A stretch of DNA of 62,801 nt from Methanogenium sp. MK-MG. GTDB taxonomy: Archaea > Halobacteriota > Methanomicrobia > Methanomicrobiales > Methanomicrobiaceae. The DNA is taken from assembly GCF_009914725.1 (NCBI RefSeq), contig NZ_JAAAWJ010000004.1, positions 1-62,801 of the forward strand. Reading direction: 5' to 3'. Each line of letters starts with the position of its first letter. The first letter of the stretch is position 1. A program made the position numbers and the translations under genes. Below, piece after piece: positions 1-8,443 of this stretch. The notes beneath the pieces were generated by a model, which had not been told where the DNA came from, made no database searches, and saw only the letters and a program-made list of their open reading frames with translations.

Positions 1-183
1 TCCCGATTCTTCACCTTTTTTCCAGATGCGGTCTCTGCTGCGGGAAAAATAATGTGCATATCCTGTGGACCGGGACAGAGAAAGGGCTTCAGCATTTGCA
101 TATGCAAGCATCAGTACACGCCCGGTCTCTGCATCCTGTGCAATCACAGGAACAAGTCCTGAATTATTGTAATTAATATCCAT
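1..183 (-). CDS. hisI: Phosphoribosyl-AMP cyclohydrolase HisI (5' part only)
   Basis: This is the N-terminal 61 codons of a histidine biosynthesis enzyme, cut by the window edge. The family hydrolyses the ring of phosphoribosyl-AMP in the third step of histidine synthesis, using Zn and Mg. The translated start reads [19 protein letters not shown], followed by [12 protein letters not shown] and [17 protein letters not shown], which match the conserved VLMLAYMN, Y(Y/F)SRSR and LWKKGE(T/S)SG blocks of PRA-CH. The ATG lies four bases past the stop of the upstream A24 peptidase gene, so the two may be co-transcribed. The C-terminal metal site is outside the window. Confidence 0.9.
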   Translation of the reverse strand, partial: MDINYNNSGLVPVIAQDAETGRVLMLAYANAEALSLSRSTGYAHYFSRSRDRIWKKGEESG

Positions 184-186
184 CTA

Positions 187-990
187 TCAGACAACTCCCG
201 ATAGTGCCTGTATTATTATTGTCATAATATCACCAATAAATATTGCAGATAGAAATCCTGCGCAAATGGGGAGGATGAACGGGACGCCATAGGAGATCCA
301 GACGGTTCCTGCTTTCCTGTAGAGTCTCAGCTCCTCTTTGTATTCCTCAGGATTTCGTTTAAAATCTCTGGTATACAGTCTTCGCTCTCCACGGATCATT
401 CTCCGAATCGCTTCTGTGAATGAAAGGTAGCGGCGCGTCACCGCACCATCTTCCTCTTCAGTGAACTCCTCCATTACAAAACCGAATTCATCCTGAATGG
501 TATTTCCGGCAACCGGAAAACCCACAAACATGTAGCGAAGGGGGCCATGATTTTTCCGGAGGCAGTTAATGGCAAATATACCCAGAGGCGTCACAAGGTT
601 GAGAAGAACTGCATTCATCATTACAGACAGGGGGAAGAACGCGATGATCGGGTAACCTGCATACGGTTCAACGGGGAAGACAGGTATACATGTAGTAATG
701 AAGATCATCGCCCATGCATCTGCACCTCCAAAGAGATGCAGGTAGGCCGAGGCCACATAATAAAATGCACAGAGCATCGCTGACAAAAATAACAGGCCCA
801 GTGCAAACCGCGGGGAATCGCCGAATAATCCTGCATACGTGAGCACCGCCATCGGAAGTGCAATAACAAGCATGGGATACCATGTCTTAAACGGAACCCT
901 GCGTTCCCGCAGATCCAGAACCGATGCGTAGAGCAGGGTCAGGGCAATGGCCACTGAAGAGATGATCAGTGTCTGGTAGATCATACTCAT
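187..990 (-). CDS. A24 family (type IV prepilin / preflagellin) peptidase
   Basis: This is a 267-residue polytopic membrane aspartyl protease. The family cuts class III signal peptides from archaeal pilins and archaellins on the cytoplasmic face. Two catalytic aspartates are visible: D26 in VLDLRERRVP and D91 in the GGAD motif (the GxGD site of A24 enzymes). Hydrophobic segments lie near residues 5-24, 40-55, 64-86, 92-105, 115-140 and at the C-terminus. About 90 residues of charged soluble sequence precede the last helix, an arrangement seen in archaeal FlaK/EppA-like members. No pilin or archaellin gene is adjacent, so the substrate is unknown. The ATG sits inside a CATATGAGTA motif that recurs elsewhere in the window. 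Confidence 0.85.
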   Translation of the reverse strand: MSMIYQTLIISSVAIALTLLYASVLDLRERRVPFKTWYPMLVIALPMAVLTYAGLFGDSPRFALGLLFLSAMLCAFYYVASAYLHLFGGADAWAMIFITTCIPVFPVEPYAGYPIIAFFPLSVMMNAVLLNLVTPLGIFAINCLRKNHGPLRYMFVGFPVAGNTIQDEFGFVMEEFTEEEDGAVTRRYLSFTEAIRRMIRGERRLYTRDFKRNPEEYKEELRLYRKAGTVWISYGVPFILPICAGFLSAIFIGDIMTIIIQALSGVV

Positions 991-1168
991 ATGTTGTCTG
1001 TAGTATCATTTTAATGCATAATCATGATCGGGCTGCATGCAGAAGTGACAGGCGTTCGTGAATATCAACAATGATTCTCACAAAAATAATCAGGATAATA
1101 CGTCCGGACCGATCAGATAACCTGTCAGTTGTTGTCGCATTCAGAAAACCGGTTCTAAAAAGGAGTTA

Positions 1169-1241
1169 CGCCCAGGACGGAATTCGAATCCGTGTCGCAG
1201 CCGTGACAGGGCTGCATGATAGGCCCCTACACTACCTGGGC
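1169..1241 (-). tRNA. tRNA-Asp (GTC)
   Basis: The minus strand folds as a cloverleaf. The acceptor pairs GCCCAGG with CCTGGGC. The anticodon stem GCAGC/GCTGC encloses a loop with anticodon GTC, and the T arm is ACGGATTCGAATTCCGT-like. The discriminator is G73, as expected for Asp. CCA is not encoded. Confidence 0.95.
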
Positions 1242-1266
1242 AATTCGCACGCACGCTTTTGACAAG

Positions 1267-1373
1267 TCCCGCCTCCCGGAATCGAACCGGGGACATCGCG
1301 GTAGCCGCGCAGTTACCGTCATCCGGTACACTATACTACAGCCGCGCACTCTACCAGTCTGAGTTAAGGCGGG
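1267..1373 (-). tRNA. tRNA-Tyr (GTA) with a 33-nt intron
   Basis: The acceptor pairs CCCGCCT with AGGCGGG and discriminator A73, giving the C1-G72 pair typical of archaeal tRNA-Tyr. The anticodon stem is CGCGG/CCGCG. The loop begins CTGTAG and resumes with A before CCGCG, so a 33-nt insert follows position 37, the canonical archaeal intron site cut by the splicing endonuclease at a bulge-helix-bulge. Exons total 74 nt. It lies 25 bp from tRNA-Asp in the same orientation. Confidence 0.93.
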
Positions 1374-1536
1374 CATTGCGCCGTGGTGCTCTACAATATA
1401 CGACACATCTTGCCTTATAGTTTGTGTTTTGAACCGGGAATGCCACCATTTCATCCGACCCAATCATTATATTCGCGCCAGACATATAGAGGAATCATGT
1501 CTCAAAAACAATACGAGACCGGGACAGTCGCAGGAG

Positions 1537-3069
1537 ATGCGGCAGGTCGCTTTCTTCGGCGACTCGAAACGTATTCAGAATAGAGTAACTGTTTTTGACA
1601 CCACCCTCAGGGATGGCGAACAGACACCAGGCGTGTCATTTACCCGTGATGAAAAGATTAGCATCGCACATCAGCTTTCAGAGATTGGTGTTCATGTCAT
1701 TGAAGCCGGATTCCCCGCATCGTCTGCAGATGAGAAAGAGTTTGTAAAACAGATCGCCTCAGAAGGACTAAAGAGCAGTATCTGCGGCCTCGCGCGGGCA
1801 ACAAGGGCGGACGTAGAGGCCTGCGCAGACTGCGGTGTGGATATGATTCATGTCTTCATCCCGACTTCAGAGGTGCAGCGGGTGCATACCATTAGAAAAA
1901 CTCACGAAGAGGTCGTTGACATCACAAGGTCAGTCGTCCGCTTTGCCCGCGACCGTGCAGACCAGGTGATGTTTTCGGCGATGGATGCCACACGCACCGG
2001 AATGGCTGAACTTACTGAAGTATACCGGGTGGCAGTAGACGCGGGGGCGACAATTATCAATGTGCCCGACACCGTGGGGGTGGCATCCCCGTCATCCATG
2101 AGAGCACTCGTATCCAGCCTTGCAGAAAGTATTGCCTGCCCGATTGATGTGCACTGCCACAATGACTTCGGTATGGCAGTTGCAAACACCATCTCGGCTG
2201 TGGAGGGGGGTGCCTCCCAAGTGCAGGTGACGGTCAACGGAATGGGCGAACGGGCCGGCAACGCTGACATCGCGCAGACGGTGATGGCACTGGAGTCCAT
2301 ATATGGCATCAGGACAGGAATCAGCACCGAACGACTGGTTGAGACGTCACGGATGGTTTCACACTTCTCAGGCATCTCTGTTGGCCCCACACAACCGGTC
2401 GTAGGGGATAATGCGTTTGCCCATGAAAGTGGCATACACGCACAGGGGGTGCTCGCAGAAGCGAGCACCTTTGAACCCGGCATCATGACGCCGGAGATGG
2501 TCGGGCACCGCAGGAGACTGAAACTGGGCAAACATGTCGGCCGTCATGCCGTCGCACGCATGCTCTCTGATGCGCATATCGTCGCAAAAGAGAGTGAACT
2601 GGATGAGATTGTGGCACAGGTTAAAGAGATCTCAAACCGCGGCAGAAAAGTGACGGAGAACGATCTCTATGGGATCGCAGATACGGTCATCGGCGGGGCA
2701 GGTGTCGAAAAGATCATCGTCCTCAATGACATCGCAGTTATAAACGGAAATCACATCATGGCAACCGCCACCGTCAGGGCGAGTGTGGATGGAAAAGAGA
2801 CGGTGTGCTGCAGAATCGGGAACGGGCCGGTCGATGCTGCCATGAAGGCGGTCATTGGCATCGTCCCGGAAGTGCTCGTGTTAAAGGAGTTTTCAGTATC
2901 CGCCATGTCGGGGGGGAGTGATGCCATTGGCCATGTATCCATTGCTGTCGAGGATGCCAAAGGCAGAATCTATGATGCCGGGGCCTCATCAGACGATATC
3001 GTCCTTGCATCAGCAGAGGCGATGATTAATGCACTGAACCTTGTCTACAGGCTGAAAAAAGGAGAATAA
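1537..3069 (+). CDS. leuA: 2-isopropylmalate synthase family protein (LeuA/CimA type)
   Basis: This enzyme condenses acetyl-CoA with a 2-oxoacid: 2-oxoisovalerate for leucine in LeuA, pyruvate for isoleucine in CimA. The 510 residues show the HMGL-like TIM barrel with FDTTLRDGEQTPGV near the N-terminus (metal and substrate site), the metal-binding HCHND near residues 205-209, and NGMGERAGNAD. A central (K)HVGRHAV segment follows, then a C-terminal LeuA regulatory domain of about 130 residues, which the homocitrate synthase AksA usually lacks. The start is uncertain: the ATG at 1537 matches where conservation begins. An ATG at 1497 with a better ribosome site (GAGG) is in another frame. The stop is flush against the convergent prefoldin gene. 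LeuA versus CimA cannot be settled by eye. Confidence 0.88.
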   Translation: MRQVAFFGDSKRIQNRVTVFDTTLRDGEQTPGVSFTRDEKISIAHQLSEIGVHVIEAGFPASSADEKEFVKQIASEGLKSSICGLARATRADVEACADCGVDMIHVFIPTSEVQRVHTIRKTHEEVVDITRSVVRFARDRADQVMFSAMDATRTGMAELTEVYRVAVDAGATIINVPDTVGVASPSSMRALVSSLAESIACPIDVHCHNDFGMAVANTISAVEGGASQVQVTVNGMGERAGNADIAQTVMALESIYGIRTGISTERLVETSRMVSHFSGISVGPTQPVVGDNAFAHESGIHAQGVLAEASTFEPGIMTPEMVGHRRRLKLGKHVGRHAVARMLSDAHIVAKESELDEIVAQVKEISNRGRKVTENDLYGIADTVIGGAGVEKIIVLNDIAVINGNHIMATATVRASVDGKETVCCRIGNGPVDAAMKAVIGIVPEVLVLKEFSVSAMSGGSDAIGHVSIAVEDAKGRIYDAGASSDDIVLASAEAMINALNLVYRLKKGE

Positions 3070-3432
3070 TCAGTTTATTGAGGGTGCATTGGCACCCTCA
3101 AGCGCACCCTTTATCTGGGCCTGGAGCTGCTCAAACTTTGTGGTGAGCGCTTTTTCCTGCTTTTCAAGTGATTTAATTCTGAGTTCAAATGTCTCGACCT
3201 TATCTGTCAGGTCGGCGATGACCTTCTTGCGATCCTGCTTCATCATCACGGTTCCGATGGTGACATAGACATCCGAGTCCTCAGAGGTGCCTCCAAGCTC
3301 GGTTTCTGCCTTGCGGGCCTCTTTTGCCATCATCTCAAATTGTGATTTCTGCTGAATAATGGTTCCAAGCTGCTGCTGAACCTGCTGGATCATTGCAATC
3401 TGATTCTGTATTTTAGGTGAAACGCCATTCAT
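3070..3432 (-). CDS. pfdB: Prefoldin subunit beta
   Basis: This is the beta subunit of the archaeal prefoldin hexamer, a jellyfish-shaped cytosolic chaperone that hands unfolded proteins to the thermosome. The 120 residues form an N-terminal coil (IQNQIAMIQQVQQQLGTIIQQKSQFE), a short beta hairpin around residues 50-65 (VYVTIGTVMMKQ) and a C-terminal coil ending at about residue 113, the standard beta-class layout. It is the last gene of the minus-strand superoperon and overlaps pcc1 by ATGA, so the two are probably translationally coupled. Its stop abuts the convergent leuA stop. Confidence 0.93.
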   Translation of the reverse strand: MNGVSPKIQNQIAMIQQVQQQLGTIIQQKSQFEMMAKEARKAETELGGTSEDSDVYVTIGTVMMKQDRKKVIADLTDKVETFELRIKSLEKQEKALTTKFEQLQAQIKGALEGANAPSIN

Positions 3433-3689
3433 TTCAATACTTCCTGCATCTCTTCTGCAATCATAATTATCCGGAGATATGAATTCACTGCCGCCCTGAG
3501 TGCGGAGATGTCCTCCCCTTCCACAGACAGAAAAAGTCTCCCGTCCGTCTCTTGGGAGAGTGAGGCAGATGAACGCCCCATGTCTCCCATCTCCGGAAGT
3601 GCAGCCGCATATACCACGTCAGGACTGCTTGTCCTGATGTGAAACGCTGCCCTGTGTTCCCTGTGGTTTTTCTGCGATTCTGAGGACAT
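3429..3689 (-). CDS. KEOPS complex subunit Pcc1
   Basis: This is an 86-residue Pcc1-like subunit of KEOPS, which makes threonylcarbamoyl-adenosine at position 37 of ANN-decoding tRNAs; Pcc1 provides the dimerisation platform for Kae1. Visible features are the family's compact order: a beta strand (HRAAFHIRT), a helix with ALPE, a strand pair (RLFLSVEGEDISALRAAVNSYLR) and a final amphipathic helix (IIMIAEEMQEVL). The ATG at 3689 is used because no later start codon precedes the conserved strand, which makes the gene overlap the upstream Brix gene by about 70 bases. Earlier ATGs at 3707 and 3725 would overlap even more. Confidence 0.8.
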   Translation of the reverse strand: MSSESQKNHREHRAAFHIRTSSPDVVYAAALPEMGDMGRSSASLSQETDGRLFLSVEGEDISALRAAVNSYLRIIMIAEEMQEVLK

Positions 3690-4065
3690 ATCCTTTTGCC
3701 TGTGCTCCATGGAACAGGATCTCATTCACACCGGCATCCGTAAGAGAGATATCAAGGCACTCCGCCAGTTCATGATACATCTTCTCGCTGCCTGTGCGAA
3801 GTCCCTTTTCAAGAGGCACGTCCCGGCGGGACACGGTAAATCCCGATAGAAATATCCCGGATACCGAATCGCCGGAAACATACGTCTCAATCAGAGTTTT
3901 TCTCCCCCTTCGTGAGACGACCAAAACGGGATCTCCCCAGGATAATACTTCATCAACCCCTGCCTTCCCACGGGGGGAATATTTTCCCCCCAGTGCAAAT
4001 GCAAGGTCCTTTCCCAGAGTCCTCAGTTCCGGAGCCGGTTTCCGTGATGTTGTAACAAGCTTCAT
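3619..4065 (-). CDS. Brix domain ribosome biogenesis protein
   Basis: This 148-residue protein resembles archaeal Imp4/Brix proteins, which act in large-subunit or small-subunit rRNA assembly. The N-terminus [20 protein letters not shown] is the typical Brix start (TTSRxPsxxxRxlaKdL). It is followed by a conserved G..S..L region and the F(L/I)SGFT-type strand in the middle. It is shorter than eukaryotic Brix proteins, as usual in archaea. The ATG overlaps the rpoP stop as ATGA, and the 3' end overlaps pcc1. This position between rpoP and pcc1 is a known archaeal arrangement. Confidence 0.8.
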   Translation of the reverse strand: MKLVTTSRKPAPELRTLGKDLAFALGGKYSPRGKAGVDEVLSWGDPVLVVSRRGRKTLIETYVSGDSVSGIFLSGFTVSRRDVPLEKGLRTGSEKMYHELAECLDISLTDAGVNEILFHGAQAKGYVLRIAEKPQGTQGSVSHQDKQS

Positions 4066-4193
4066 CGGGCCTTGAGGGATTTTATCCCTGCCCCGCGCTC
4101 TTTAAAGAGAATTCGGTGACCACAGTAAGGGCAACGGACATTGACGTCCACCTCGACCTTCTGCTTGCACCGGGCACACTTGTATCCAGACAC
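4062..4193 (-). CDS. rpoP: DNA-directed RNA polymerase subunit P
   Basis: This 43-residue zinc protein is the archaeal counterpart of eukaryotic Rpb12 and helps assemble the RpoD/RpoL platform of RNA polymerase. Translation from GTG gives [13 protein letters not shown], then [17 protein letters not shown], with the CxxC...CxxC zinc ribbon and the conserved YCGxRIL(F/Y)K ending. A GTG start is chosen because it gives the family's usual length of about 44 residues. It lies ten bases after rpl37ae and overlaps the Brix gene start. Confidence 0.93.
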   Translation of the reverse strand: MSGYKCARCKQKVEVDVNVRCPYCGHRILFKERGAGIKSLKAR

Positions 4194-4203
4194 GACGGAG
4201 TCA

Positions 4204-4494
4204 CTACTCCTTGATCAGTGAGCGTTCGATGGTACGAAGTGCAACCTTCAGATTTGGTGTCTGCGGCGCATATGCACCACCAGCAAACTTGAAACCGCAC
4301 TTGCGGCATTCCCAGATACCGGTTCCCTTGCGGGCAACCGCCTGTGTGTCACAGCGCGGACAGACATGTTTCGCGCGTGAAACTGTCTCAATTTCGTTGA
4401 CACGCTTTCTAAGGAATCGGCCATAGCGTGGTCCGAATCTGCCTGCACTTCCTGTAATACGTCCTTTTGCTCTCTGGTTTCTCTTTTTAGCCAT
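4204..4494 (-). CDS. rpl37ae: 50S ribosomal protein L37Ae
   Basis: This is a 96-residue zinc-ribbon protein of the large ribosomal subunit. The N-terminal basic stretch contains [18 protein letters not shown]. The zinc ribbon follows as CPRCD near residues 45-49 and [13 protein letters not shown] near residues 63-75, giving the C2-C2 pattern of L37Ae/L43. A likely separate promoter lies in the short gap upstream (TATA-like run at 4519-4528). The order L37Ae-rpoP is conserved in archaea. Confidence 0.96.
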   Translation of the reverse strand: MAKKRNQRAKGRITGSAGRFGPRYGRFLRKRVNEIETVSRAKHVCPRCDTQAVARKGTGIWECRKCGFKFAGGAYAPQTPNLKVALRTIERSLIKE

Positions 4495-4518
4495 GTAATA
4501 TTGCCCCTGATATGTCTG

Positions 4519-4528
4519 TATATATTTA
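4519..4528 (-). promoter_or_regulatory. TATA-like box for rpl37ae
   Basis: On the minus strand the gap between SBDS and rpl37ae reads AGTAAATATATACAG, a good archaeal TATA element. Its centre is about 30 bases upstream of the rpl37ae ATG, predicting an almost leaderless transcript. An internal promoter here would let the ribosomal and polymerase part be made independently of the upstream genes. Confidence 0.5.
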
Positions 4529-4541
4529 CTCTCAACCTTTA

Positions 4542-5243
4542 TTAATCCTGATCAAGAATCTTCAGTTCAGCGTCCCCTTTTGTGAGACGGTTGATGAGGG
4601 AGTAGAATTCCTCCTGTATGCCCGCGGGGATGCGCACAACACAGATCCATGACCCGTCATTCTGCCACTGATCCTGCTCGATGGTTGTTGCTGTGCGAAG
4701 TTCACCATACGCCTTCGGCGCATAATCAGCAGGAATCTTCACTGCAAATTTCATCTCAGCAAACTTAATCGGGATTAACGGCCGTAATGCCTTTACGACA
4801 TTCTTTACCTGCTCATCAACATGTTTGAACGGGTCCACACTGACCTTCGCCTGCTCCATCGCCATCTCAATACGCTGGCGCGGATGGGGAAGTTTTGTCT
4901 GGGGATTGATCGCATTCCGGGAGATGAATGTCACAATCTGATTCCGCTTGTCCTCAGTCATCCGTTTCCGCTGTTCTGCGGTCAGGTGAATCTCCCCTTT
5001 CCTGATAATACGCTCGGCAATCGCTTCGAATTCAACTGTATCAAATACCTTTTTCAGCGTCTCCTCAGGTGATTTTTCAGCTTTTGACGAATTTTCAAAG
5101 ACATACAGTGCTGCCACTGCATCCTCTACCGGAATATCGTCACCCTGTCGGATAGCAGCTGCTATGTCAGGGTCAACGAGTATCTCGAACCGTTCACCAT
5201 GGCTCTCAAGCCGTGCGACAACTGCCTGGTCAAGCGGAATCAT
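4542..5243 (-). CDS. Ribosome assembly factor SBDS
   Basis: This is a 233-residue homologue of the Shwachman-Bodian-Diamond protein, which with EF-2/EFL1-type GTPases releases the anti-association factor aIF6 from new 50S subunits. Domain I carries [19 protein letters not shown] and the conserved VF(E/D)NSSKAEK segment. Domain II includes [13 protein letters not shown] and [20 protein letters not shown], and domain III is a ferredoxin-like fold ending at [15 protein letters not shown]. All three domains are present. In many archaea exosome genes rrp4, rrp41 and rrp42 follow SBDS, but here rpl37ae does. Confidence 0.95.
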   Translation of the reverse strand: MIPLDQAVVARLESHGERFEILVDPDIAAAIRQGDDIPVEDAVAALYVFENSSKAEKSPEETLKKVFDTVEFEAIAERIIRKGEIHLTAEQRKRMTEDKRNQIVTFISRNAINPQTKLPHPRQRIEMAMEQAKVSVDPFKHVDEQVKNVVKALRPLIPIKFAEMKFAVKIPADYAPKAYGELRTATTIEQDQWQNDGSWICVVRIPAGIQEEFYSLINRLTKGDAELKILDQD

Positions 5244-5259
5244 ATCTCAGGTCCCCTGC

Positions 5260-6003
5260 CTACTCTTCGGTAGCCTGTTCCGGTTCAAACGTGGTGGTAT
5301 ATTCACTGACTTCTGACTTGGTCATCTTCCTGAACATGCCGGTATCGAGAGGTATGATGCCAATCTCAACATTGTCCACGTCAAATTTCCCTTCCGTTGC
5401 AGCATACAATGCTTCAAGGCCAAGGTTGATTGATTCAGCACAATCCATGTCATCGCTGTACTTCTCATCAAAGACCTTCATAACAGCAGGACGGCCGGTG
5501 CCGATTCCCGTTGCCTTGTATTCCAGCAGGGTGCCGGACGGGTCTGTCTCAAAGAGGCGGGGAGCTCCGTCGCTTACACCTGCAATCAGGAGTGCAGTGC
5601 CATACGGGCGGGCGCCGCCGAACTGCGTATATGTCTGCATATGGTCGCAGAGTTTCTTTGAGAGCGTCTCAATGTCTATTGATTCATTATACGAGACACG
5701 GTTCACCTGGCATTCCACACGGGCCCGGTCAACAAGCGCCCGTGCATCTCCGACAAGACCCGAGGATGCAACGGCAACGTGGCCGTCAATCTTGAAAATT
5801 TTCTCAATTGATGTTTGTTCAAGGAGACGGGAGCTGACCCGCTTATCCACAATGAGAACAACTCCTTCTTTGCATTTTATACCTAAGGCTGTTGTCCCCC
5901 TCTTTACTGCTTCACGGGCATACTCTACCTGGTACAGTCTGCCGTCAGGGCTGAACACAGTAATAGCCCTGTCATATCCCATTTGTGCCTGCATTGGCTG
6001 CAT
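5260..6003 (-). CDS. psmA: Proteasome subunit alpha
   Basis: This is the 247-residue alpha subunit of the archaeal 20S proteasome. Its rings gate the chamber and dock regulatory ATPases such as PAN. The N-terminal gate and signature read [20 protein letters not shown], matching the alpha-type YDR and proteasome_A_N motif. RGTTALGIK and the [18 protein letters not shown] region follow. No N-terminal threonine protease site is expected for an alpha subunit and none is seen. The C-terminal tail is acidic. The ATG overlaps the rnp2 stop by one base (TGATG-type coupling in reverse order). Confidence 0.96.
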   Translation of the reverse strand: MQPMQAQMGYDRAITVFSPDGRLYQVEYAREAVKRGTTALGIKCKEGVVLIVDKRVSSRLLEQTSIEKIFKIDGHVAVASSGLVGDARALVDRARVECQVNRVSYNESIDIETLSKKLCDHMQTYTQFGGARPYGTALLIAGVSDGAPRLFETDPSGTLLEYKATGIGTGRPAVMKVFDEKYSDDMDCAESINLGLEALYAATEGKFDVDNVEIGIIPLDTGMFRKMTKSEVSEYTTTFEPEQATEE

Positions 6004-6485
6004 CAGAAATCCTCCAAATCATCTGTATTTAGGTACAGTGCTGTTGTTTGTTTAATACCCTGTTGAACTAAATCAACCTTTTGACCTGATATCCCGAGAA
6101 TCCGGTAGGTATTGTTGCCGATTTCACAATTGCCCTCATCAGAGGGCAAAGGACGGGGCGTGATCTTTTTCTTCAGTCCATGAATGGTACCGGAGGTGGC
6201 AAACGGGTGCAACGCAACTGGGGCGCCCTCCACATTCGTCACGGTTGCAAGGACTGTCTCTACATCCGGTTCGGTACCCCGTATACAGCGTATGATAACA
6301 ACGCCCCTGTCACAGGATATGACACTGGTGCGCATTGCTGCGGCAGTGCTGTCGCCAAACAACGATGCCTCACACCCCAGAATCGCATAATGCATATCCC
6401 GTGCCGAGGCAGGGCACCACTGCGGCACCATCTCTGCTGCAATGTAGCGCCAGTTTGGCCGCTGTGTCGGTGGCAGGGGTCTCAT
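6003..6485 (-). CDS. rnp2: Ribonuclease P protein component 2 (Pop5 family)
   Basis: This is a 160-residue Pop5/Rpp14-like protein that pairs with Rnp3 and binds the catalytic domain of RNase P RNA for tRNA 5' maturation. The start [20 protein letters not shown] matches the usual L(P/R)ER.RYI.FE pattern loosely. Conserved later segments include [18 protein letters not shown] and the [21 protein letters not shown] strand-helix. The residues after about 115 form a longer tail than the minimal family. It overlaps rnp3 upstream by four bases and psmA downstream by one. Confidence 0.85.
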   Translation of the reverse strand: MRPLPPTQRPNWRYIAAEMVPQWCPASARDMHYAILGCEASLFGDSTAAAMRTSVISCDRGVVIIRCIRGTEPDVETVLATVTNVEGAPVALHPFATSGTIHGLKKKITPRPLPSDEGNCEIGNNTYRILGISGQKVDLVQQGIKQTTALYLNTDDLEDF

Positions 6486-7126
6486 CCGATCACCTCCGCC
6501 GCCCGGGCGGGCGACATCAGTGCTGCCGGGGTGGCGAGGGCTTCACATACCTGTTCCTCATCAAGCCCTGCCACCTTTCCCAGGAGACTGAATGCCCGGG
6601 TAGACCGCAGGTCGGTGAGGGAGTGCCCGCCGGAGGAGATGGTAAGCATAAATTCATATTTTTGGGACAAACGCCCGATTTCACGATACCGCTCCAGTGC
6701 CCGCTGTCTTCGCGGGCCGGACTCCCTGATGATACGCGAGAGGTCAATATCCACGGCAACACCCCGGTCTGCAGCCATCCGTGCACTGACATGATCAAAG
6801 GCCCGCTTGTCCGTATGGTAAATCCCCCGGAGAATATGCAGGGAGACATTCCCCAGAATCGTCCGGTTCAGGGCGGCATCTCCCGCATGAACCATCACAA
6901 TGTCGGCCTTTGGTGCATTCCGGAGTGCATCCCTGCAGGACTTCACGGAATTTGCGGTGATCTCTGCCCCCGAAAGGAAGCGGACATTACCTACCGTGCA
7001 GCCCGCAGGAATACCAACAGCAACTGCACCGTTAAAACCCCGCCGCTCAAGCTCGTCTGCGAGTCTCCGGAGAGTGGTATTCCCCACCGGGTACGGATAG
7101 ATACATGCATCAGCAGTCTTCATCAT
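6482..7126 (-). CDS. rnp3: Ribonuclease P protein component 3 (Rpp30 family)
   Basis: This is a 214-residue TIM-barrel protein of the Rpp30 family, partner of Rnp2 in RNase P. The start ADACIYPYPVGNTTLRRLAD, the ADIVMVHAGDAALNR strand and DRGVAVDIDLSRII are typical of the PHP-like Rpp30 barrel. An ATG at 7126 (or the adjacent ATG at 7123) is preferred over an upstream in-frame start at 7291 because it follows a purine-rich GGGGTG site and removes a non-homologous extension that would overlap rpl15e. The gene order rpl15e-rnp3-rnp2-psmA is a conserved archaeal block. Confidence 0.88.
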   Translation of the reverse strand: MMKTADACIYPYPVGNTTLRRLADELERRGFNGAVAVGIPAGCTVGNVRFLSGAEITANSVKSCRDALRNAPKADIVMVHAGDAALNRTILGNVSLHILRGIYHTDKRAFDHVSARMAADRGVAVDIDLSRIIRESGPRRQRALERYREIGRLSQKYEFMLTISSGGHSLTDLRSTRAFSLLGKVAGLDEEQVCEALATPAALMSPARAAEVIG

Positions 7127-7214
7127 AAAACACCCCTGCGGCAGAAATAAATCATTCGTGTCAGCCGGAAACTGCCGCATTTGTCCCGGCAAAACAGCTG
7201 AAAAAGAAAAAGGG

Positions 7215-7805
7215 TTATTTCCCTTTGTTTCCGTTTGAACGGATACTTGGACGGGTGTGTTCTGTTCCCTTTCCGCGTTTGCGCATGCCACGTCCTTTCA
7301 TACCGGCACTGGTCAGTCCGCGCTCGGCACGGCCACGGTGAACCGGGTCTGCCATCCATCCGAGGTGCGGGTCATTGACAATTGCCGGGTGGTGCCCGTC
7401 AACGAGAATAACTTCATACCACTTCTGGCGACCGTCCTGCCCAACCCAGTATGAGTTCAGCACTTCCATGTTGCGGAACCTGCGGCAGGCACGCTCTTCA
7501 GCAATCCGCTGGATACTCTTTCCTGCGGTTGCACGGCGCATGCCCATGCGGTTTGTCCGGCGTCCACGGATGTAGCGGGACTTCCTTCGGCCACCACGGC
7601 GAATGCCGACACGTGCCACAATGATACCCTGCTTTGCACGGTATCCGAGGGTGCGTGCGCGGTCGATACGGGTTGGGCGCTCAATGCGCACAACACTGCC
7701 TTCACGTCTCCAGATCTGCATCCGGTTCCACAGAAGCTGTTTGACTTCTGACTGGTCTGGTCTTTTCCATGCCTCACGGACATAGGAGTACATTGATTTT
7801 GACAT
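7215..7805 (-). CDS. rpl15e: 50S ribosomal protein L15e
   Basis: This is a 196-residue, strongly basic archaeal/eukaryotic-type protein of the large subunit. It reads [16 protein letters not shown] at the start, then [20 protein letters not shown], the conserved (Y/K)QGIV.R.R.RRGGR core, and [20 protein letters not shown] with the invariant WV.QD...K(F/W)(Y/F)EVI. The C-terminus is rich in Gly, Lys and Arg. It is the first gene of the minus-strand superoperon; the gap to moaC (7806-7930) holds its promoter. Confidence 0.96.
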   Translation of the reverse strand: MSKSMYSYVREAWKRPDQSEVKQLLWNRMQIWRREGSVVRIERPTRIDRARTLGYRAKQGIIVARVGIRRGGRRKSRYIRGRRTNRMGMRRATAGKSIQRIAEERACRRFRNMEVLNSYWVGQDGRQKWYEVILVDGHHPAIVNDPHLGWMADPVHRGRAERGLTSAGMKGRGMRKRGKGTEHTRPSIRSNGNKGK

Positions 7806-7930
7806 TGGTTTTCACCTAAAGGTTCAGCCATCCGTTATGTATGGCCACATCCCTTTTTCCAGCGGGTATACACCCGGCGGTTCTCATATATTTGATCTTT
7901 GGCTATTAAAAGATCTGGGGTGATACAGGT

Positions 7931-8395
7931 TCAGGACTTTCGCTTCTCGGTGACGCGGATACCCTCGATAGATGTCTCCGGATACTGCCCGTCCTCGTCT
8001 TTTTCAGCGGATTTGACCATATCCCATATGGTGAGAAGCGCCACACTGACACCGGTCAGGGCTTCCATCTCCACACCGGTCCGGCCGTATGTCCGCACGG
8101 CCACCTCTGCTGTGATAAACCCGTCACCATCATGGAAATCCACATCGACACCGCCAACCGGCAGAGGATGACACATCGGAATCAGTGACGAGGTCTGTTT
8201 TACCGCCTGTATGGCAGCGATTCGTGCTGTTGCAAGCACATTCCCCTTGATGGCCTCTCCTGCACGGATGGCTTCAAGCGTCTCAGGACGGAGGTGAATC
8301 CGGCCTTCCGCCCGTGCGAGGCGATGCACATCATCCTTCTGCGTCACATCCACCATATAGGCACGGTCATTATTGATATGAGAAAATTCGGGCAT
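7931..8395 (-). CDS. moaC: Cyclic pyranopterin monophosphate synthase MoaC
   Basis: This 154-residue enzyme turns the MoaA product into cyclic pyranopterin monophosphate in molybdopterin synthesis. It would serve the Mo/W-pterin formyl-methanofuran dehydrogenases of methanogens. Visible motifs are [20 protein letters not shown] at the start, [19 protein letters not shown], the active-site loop [11 protein letters not shown] near residues 72-82, and [20 protein letters not shown] near 107-126. Length is normal for archaeal MoaC. It stands 48 bases downstream of the NAD(P)HX repair gene, on the same strand. Confidence 0.96.
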   Translation of the reverse strand: MPEFSHINNDRAYMVDVTQKDDVHRLARAEGRIHLRPETLEAIRAGEAIKGNVLATARIAAIQAVKQTSSLIPMCHPLPVGGVDVDFHDGDGFITAEVAVRTYGRTGVEMEALTGVSVALLTIWDMVKSAEKDEDGQYPETSIEGIRVTEKRKS

Positions 8396-8443
8396 ACTGT
8401 TTTTACTGCTCCTGCCCCGGCCATTAACATGCCGGATATGCTG

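Noticed and set aside
1383-1583. The ATG at 1497 with a good ribosome site as the 2-isopropylmalate synthase start
   Set aside because: It is in a different frame from the conserved enzyme and would require a frameshift; the conserved frame has an ATG at 1537.
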